7,717 nt of DNA, taken from positions 1 through 7,717 of the forward strand of contig JACQGJ010000630.1 in NCBI GenBank assembly GCA_016199605.1. Direction: 5' to 3'. Of the stretch, positions 4,959 through 7,717 are shown in pieces. The position numbers were made by a program, and so were the translations under genes. The notes under the pieces are model-generated. The model had not been told where the DNA came from and did not search any database. It saw nothing but the letters and a program-made list of their open reading frames with translations. Origin of the DNA: Armatimonadota bacterium. GTDB lineage: Bacteria > Armatimonadota > Abditibacteriia > CG2-30-59-28. Numbering within the stretch: the stretch's first letter is position 1; each line of letters starts with the position of its first letter.

Positions 4959-6632
4959 TTACTGACCTTCCCTCTTCTTGCTGCTGCCGGAGCCGGTAAC
5001 GGATTTCGATCGGTTGGCGTTCACTCCCACGCTCTCCGAAAGGCGAGCATTAACCCTATGCAAAACCTCCAGAAGTTTCTCGGGAGGGACTTTACCCGGC
5101 TCCCTCAGGTCTATCCAGTAACCGAACGATCCCTTGGATGAGGCGGAGAGGTTTGCCGCAAGCTCAAGAGGGTTAAAGGGATTCAGATCGAAACCTGGCA
5201 GCCAACGATTGGCAATCTTCTCCGTCTTAAGCCGATCCGACTCCCACTTCACGGCGATGGAGTACCCGTTCGTGGTCGTTGGCTCGCGAGCCACGATGGC
5301 AGGGGAGTAAGAGGGTGTGCCGAGACCTGCGAGGACCCCTCGTTGGATCCATCGATCCTCAAACCCATAGAGGCCCAGAAGGAGTTTGGGGTTCAGCTCC
5401 AACAGCCTCTCGCGGAGCAACTCGGCACGAAGGCTCAATCGTCGTTGGAGGATCTCGGCATAAACCGAGAGAAGCTTATTTTCCCGCAGCCAGGGCCATC
5501 GCTCAGCAGGCAGGAAAGATTCGACCCGTTCTTTGATCTGCGACAATTCCAGAAATCGGGAAAAGCACTCGTCACAATAGCAGGAGTCGGCAGGATTGTG
5601 CGCTGGCGCTGCGCCTTCAGGACTATTCGATTCCAGCAGAATCCCGCTCAACGGAACGACCGTGGAAAGCTGCGCCAGGCGTTCCATCAGGGGAGCCAGG
5701 ACCTTGTCCCAGTATCCCTCTTGCATCAGACATGGCAGGTTCTCCGAAACGCCGTCGGCGAAAACCGCCGGGTGGACTTCAGGCCGGTTTGCAGGATCGT
5801 AGAAAAGGGGGAGCGCGACAAGAACGGCGACATGCAGCGCGCTGGAGAGTCCGGCCCAGTGTGCCAACTCCGAGTCGGAGGGCCGCACGAGGATGAAGGT
5901 GTCGATCCCCGCCTCGGCCAGGCGAGGCGCGAGGTCGAGCGAAACCTCTTTCGGCGAGAAGGCCGCGGCTCGCAGGGCGTCGCGTTCCAGCGGCCCCCAA
6001 TATCCGGCAGGTGGCGGTGCGCTGCCCGCGGAAAGCTCTGGTGTGGGCTTGCCGCCTCGCGAGGGTTTCCGTTGATTCTCAAGGCAGATCTCGTCGAGGT
6101 TCAGACGTAAGGAAGTCGCGGGTCCCCTGAGACCGATGATCAACTGATCGATCCAAGCGCCGACCAACCGAGGGGAAACGTCTTCCGCGCTCACCGCGAT
6201 CTGTTGCCATTCACGCGGGGCTGTCAACCTGAGTTGAGTCTTGTAGACGTGACGCTCCCCTTCCGAGCGGAGCCCGAGGACCAAGAAAACATCGGACGAC
6301 AACTGCTCGTCGTATTCGGCGCAGTACCAGAAGGACAGGCGACTGTGGGCCTCCCGACAGCGGAAGCCCCCCCGCAGGTTTTCCATTCCCCACCGGTCGG
6401 TTTCACTTTGCAGGCTCTGCTTCCCCTGGTGGGCAGATTCGGCGGAAACAATCTGGGATCCGGTGTTCCCCATCGACCGGAAAGCCCAGGTCGTCGGCGC
6501 TACCTCGAAATCGTCGTAGACAACAGTCTTCGTAGCCGCAAGACCCGCGGTGGAGATAGCGAAAGACAAGGCAATCACCCCACCCAGGGATGAACGACCA
6601 CTACACGAGCCGGACGAATACCATGACACCAT
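4959..6632 (-). CDS. Exported glycoside-hydrolase-like protein with N-terminal beta-sandwich domain
   Basis: From the ATG at 6632 the product has 557 residues. A signal peptide covers about 1-33 (SSLGGVIALSFAISTAGLAA). Residues about 37-185 form a beta-rich domain opening with VVYDDFE, followed by DRWGME and NLDEICLEN, like galactose-binding or carbohydrate-binding modules. After a Pro/Gly-rich linker (about 187-212) comes a region to about 525 that looks like a TIM-barrel hydrolase-like domain: DTFILVRPS (244-252), SGILLE with Glu334, the CYCDECFSRF motif at 351-360 that recurs in hypothetical glycosyl hydrolases, and GFDLNPFNP (480-488). A Ser/Lys-rich tail ends it. No exact family or catalytic pair can be named. 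The start at 6632 is preferred for its GAGGGTG site; an ATG at 6710 would add 26 basic residues and has GAGG abutting it. It is the first gene of a pair with the M23 peptidase. Confidence 0.75.
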   Translation of the reverse strand: MVSWYSSGSCSGRSSLGGVIALSFAISTAGLAATKTVVYDDFEVAPTTWAFRSMGNTGSQIVSAESAHQGKQSLQSETDRWGMENLRGGFRCREAHSRLSFWYCAEYDEQLSSDVFLVLGLRSEGERHVYKTQLRLTAPREWQQIAVSAEDVSPRLVGAWIDQLIIGLRGPATSLRLNLDEICLENQRKPSRGGKPTPELSAGSAPPPAGYWGPLERDALRAAAFSPKEVSLDLAPRLAEAGIDTFILVRPSDSELAHWAGLSSALHVAVLVALPLFYDPANRPEVHPAVFADGVSENLPCLMQEGYWDKVLAPLMERLAQLSTVVPLSGILLESNSPEGAAPAHNPADSCYCDECFSRFLELSQIKERVESFLPAERWPWLRENKLLSVYAEILQRRLSLRAELLRERLLELNPKLLLGLYGFEDRWIQRGVLAGLGTPSYSPAIVAREPTTTNGYSIAVKWESDRLKTEKIANRWLPGFDLNPFNPLELAANLSASSKGSFGYWIDLREPGKVPPEKLLEVLHRVNARLSESVGVNANRSKSVTGSGSSKKREGQ

Positions 6633-6701
6633 CACTGCACACCCTCGACTCGGGCCGCCTGGCTTCAAGCGAGACTTCCCATGCGAGACTTCTCCACCTC
6701 G

Positions 6702-6730
6702 TTTACACATCCTCTACTTTTTGGTAGAAT
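6702..6730 (+). promoter_or_regulatory. Sigma-70-type promoter of the AAA ATPase gene
   Basis: TTTACA (6702-6707), a 17-base spacer and TAGAAT (6725-6730) each match the consensus at five of six positions. The predicted start of transcription is near 6737, giving a leader of about 37 bases that ends with a perfect AGGAGG ribosome-binding site. Confidence 0.65.
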
Positions 6731-6742
6731 GCGCTCATTCTA
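6725..6742. promoter_or_regulatory. Operator-like 18-base inverted repeat over the -10 element
   Basis: TAGAATG (6725-6731) and CATTCTA (6736-6742) are perfect inverted 7-base arms around CGCT. The left arm is the -10 element of the ATPase promoter and the right arm ends just past its predicted start. The right arm also presents a TAGAAT on the minus strand, toward the divergent exported-protein gene, though no good -35 lies behind it. A dimeric regulator bound here would block the ATPase promoter. Confidence 0.45.
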
Positions 6743-6760
6743 TTGGGTGGAGATTCTCAC

Positions 6761-6766
6761 AGGAGG
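6761..6766 (+). promoter_or_regulatory. Perfect Shine-Dalgarno of the ATPase gene
   Basis: AGGAGG ends seven bases before the ATG at 6774. This fixes the start of the ATPase gene and is the strongest ribosome-binding site in the window. Confidence 0.85.
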
Positions 6767-6773
6767 CGTTAAC

Positions 6774-7717
6774 ATGGCAGTCTCGCAAGCAACTTCCTTT
6801 GGAACCCTGTCAGGAGCGGCGATTGGACAGTCCCTATCGGACATGGATGCGCCCACGTTGCTGAGACCGATGCAGCCCACTACCTTGAAGGAAACGGGGA
6901 TTAGCGTTCGGGTGGTTGAGGGTCTCATCCTCAAACTGCTGAAGCAGGAAGGGTCGCTCACCGAACAGCAGATTGGCGAGCATCTTCACGTCACCGTGAA
7001 TGTCTTTCGCGAGATGCTCCAAGGGATGCTTCATCGGGAGATTCTCGACACACCCGCCGCGATGCACTTCGATCTCACGAACAAGGGGCGCGAGTTGTGT
7101 CACCACTACGAAGTCGAAGATGCCTATGTCGGACCCGCGCCGGTATCCTTCAGTGCCTACTGCGACATGGTTGTCAAACAGTCAAAGAACAACCGGCGGA
7201 TGACCCAGGAGGACGTCGACACGAACTTCGAGAAGTTCCCCATGAGGCCTGAGTTGTTGCGCATTCTCAAAGAAGGTTTCAACTCGGGGCGCGTGATAAT
7301 CTTTTGGGGTCCGCCTGGAAACGGGAAAAGCCTTGTGACAGACAACCTTCACCGTCTCCTCACAGATCCCATTCTGCTCCCCTACGCTTTCGAGTTTGCC
7401 GGGCGGGTTGTCCAGATTTATGACCCGGCGTTTCACACCCTGAGGGACGACGTGATGCGGCAGGAAGAAGAAGATACCAGCAAGATGCTGGCAGCCACCG
7501 GCAAACCTGACCGGCGCTGGCTCATCTCCAATCCACCTCTTGTGACCGTGGGAACCGAGTTCCGGGTCGAGCACTTCCAGATTGCTTACGACGGGAAGTA
7601 CGATGCGCCTCCCCACGTCAAAGCCAACAACGGCATCTTCATCTTTGACGACCTCGGTCGTCAGACTCAGGATCACAACATGATCCTCAACCAGTTCATC
7701 TACCCCCTGGAGCAGCA
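6774..7717 (+). CDS. Winged-helix plus AAA-type ATPase, C-terminus beyond window
   Basis: The frame is open from the ATG at 6774 to the right edge: 314 complete residues. Residues about 45-112 look like a winged helix-turn-helix (VEGLILKLLKQEGSLTEQQI, then LTNKGRELCHHYE). A YVGPAPVSFSAY linker (118-129) leads to the ATPase core. Walker A is GPPGNGKS at 179-186 and Walker B is GIFIFDD at 287-293, followed by LGRQ. Intervening landmarks (QIYDPAFH, RRWLISNPP, VGTEFRVEHF, YDAPPHVKANNG) match a widespread bacterial family annotated only as ATP-binding or AAA protein, with no agreed role. Sensor and arginine-finger parts lie beyond the edge; family members are typically about a third longer than what is seen. 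It is divergent from the exported-protein pair, with its own promoter, palindrome and perfect AGGAGG. A DNA-binding, ATP-driven regulatory role is inferred only from the domains. Confidence 0.85.
   Translation, partial: MAVSQATSFGTLSGAAIGQSLSDMDAPTLLRPMQPTTLKETGISVRVVEGLILKLLKQEGSLTEQQIGEHLHVTVNVFREMLQGMLHREILDTPAAMHFDLTNKGRELCHHYEVEDAYVGPAPVSFSAYCDMVVKQSKNNRRMTQEDVDTNFEKFPMRPELLRILKEGFNSGRVIIFWGPPGNGKSLVTDNLHRLLTDPILLPYAFEFAGRVVQIYDPAFHTLRDDVMRQEEEDTSKMLAATGKPDRRWLISNPPLVTVGTEFRVEHFQIAYDGKYDAPPHVKANNGIFIFDDLGRQTQDHNMILNQFIYPLEQ

Noticed and set aside
4241..4999. Plus-strand ORF of 252 codons
   Set aside because: It is antisense to the M23 peptidase, whose catalytic motifs prove the minus strand to be coding.
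5343..6110. Plus-strand ORF of 255 codons
   Set aside because: It is antisense to the exported hydrolase-like protein and has no recognisable motifs or start signals.
6633..6710. Start of the exported hydrolase-like gene at 6710
   Set aside because: The purine tract abuts the ATG with no spacing, and the longer version puts 26 mostly polar residues before a normal signal peptide; the extension would also cover the ATPase promoter -35.
6737..6766. Minus-strand promoter using the mirrored TAGAAT for the exported-protein pair
   Set aside because: No acceptable -35 element lies 16-18 bases behind it; the region there reads CTCCTG, the complement of the ATPase ribosome-binding site.
7182..7676. 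Minus-strand ORF of 164 codons
   Set aside because: It is antisense to the ATPase core with Walker A and B motifs on the plus strand.

Overview
The window is G+C-rich bacterial DNA with eight protein-coding genes, two of them cut by the window edges. Signal peptides, an FxsA-type membrane protein and clear Shine-Dalgarno sites point to a bacterium. Families known for dispersed intergenic repeats sit at three gene borders, which would fit an uncultivated soil, sediment or groundwater phylum (Acidobacteria-, Planctomycetes- or candidate-phylum-like). The phylum cannot be fixed from sequence alone. No rRNA, tRNA, CRISPR array, transposase or integrase was seen, and no gene-free stretch exceeds about 220 bases.

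Left part (1-1840): on the minus strand, an aldose-1-epimerase-like gene (1322-294) is followed after 15 bases by a gene running off the left edge, whose product starts with a four-cysteine zinc ribbon and then a P-loop. Divergent from this pair is fxsA (1385-1780, plus), with a strong promoter whose predicted transcription start falls on the ATG, so its mRNA may be leaderless. A two-stage hairpin separates fxsA from the convergent next gene.

Middle (1841-3933, minus): a peptidase M24 (creatinase/aminopeptidase P fold) protein of 452 residues lacks several canonical metal ligands and is probably not a standard metallopeptidase. Upstream lie its own promoter, a long imperfect hairpin of the GTGCCTTTGTG type, and then a 170-residue gene of unknown function. 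Upstream of that is a palindromic repeat and a short open stretch that reads like the first residues of an N6-adenine/N4-cytosine DNA methyltransferase.

Right part (4073-7717): a minus-strand pair encodes two apparently exported proteins, a glycoside-hydrolase-like barrel protein with an N-terminal beta-sandwich domain and a peptidoglycan-peptidase-type (M23) protein. The two genes are four bases apart and look translationally coupled. Divergent from them is a plus-strand gene, cut by the right edge, for a winged-helix plus AAA-type ATPase. It has a near-consensus promoter, a perfect AGGAGG, and an 18-base inverted repeat over its -10 element that could be an operator.

Most of the content is housekeeping or envelope-related. 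The best leads are the metal-ligand-poor M24 protein, the operator-like palindrome at the ATPase gene, and the truncated zinc-ribbon/P-loop gene.
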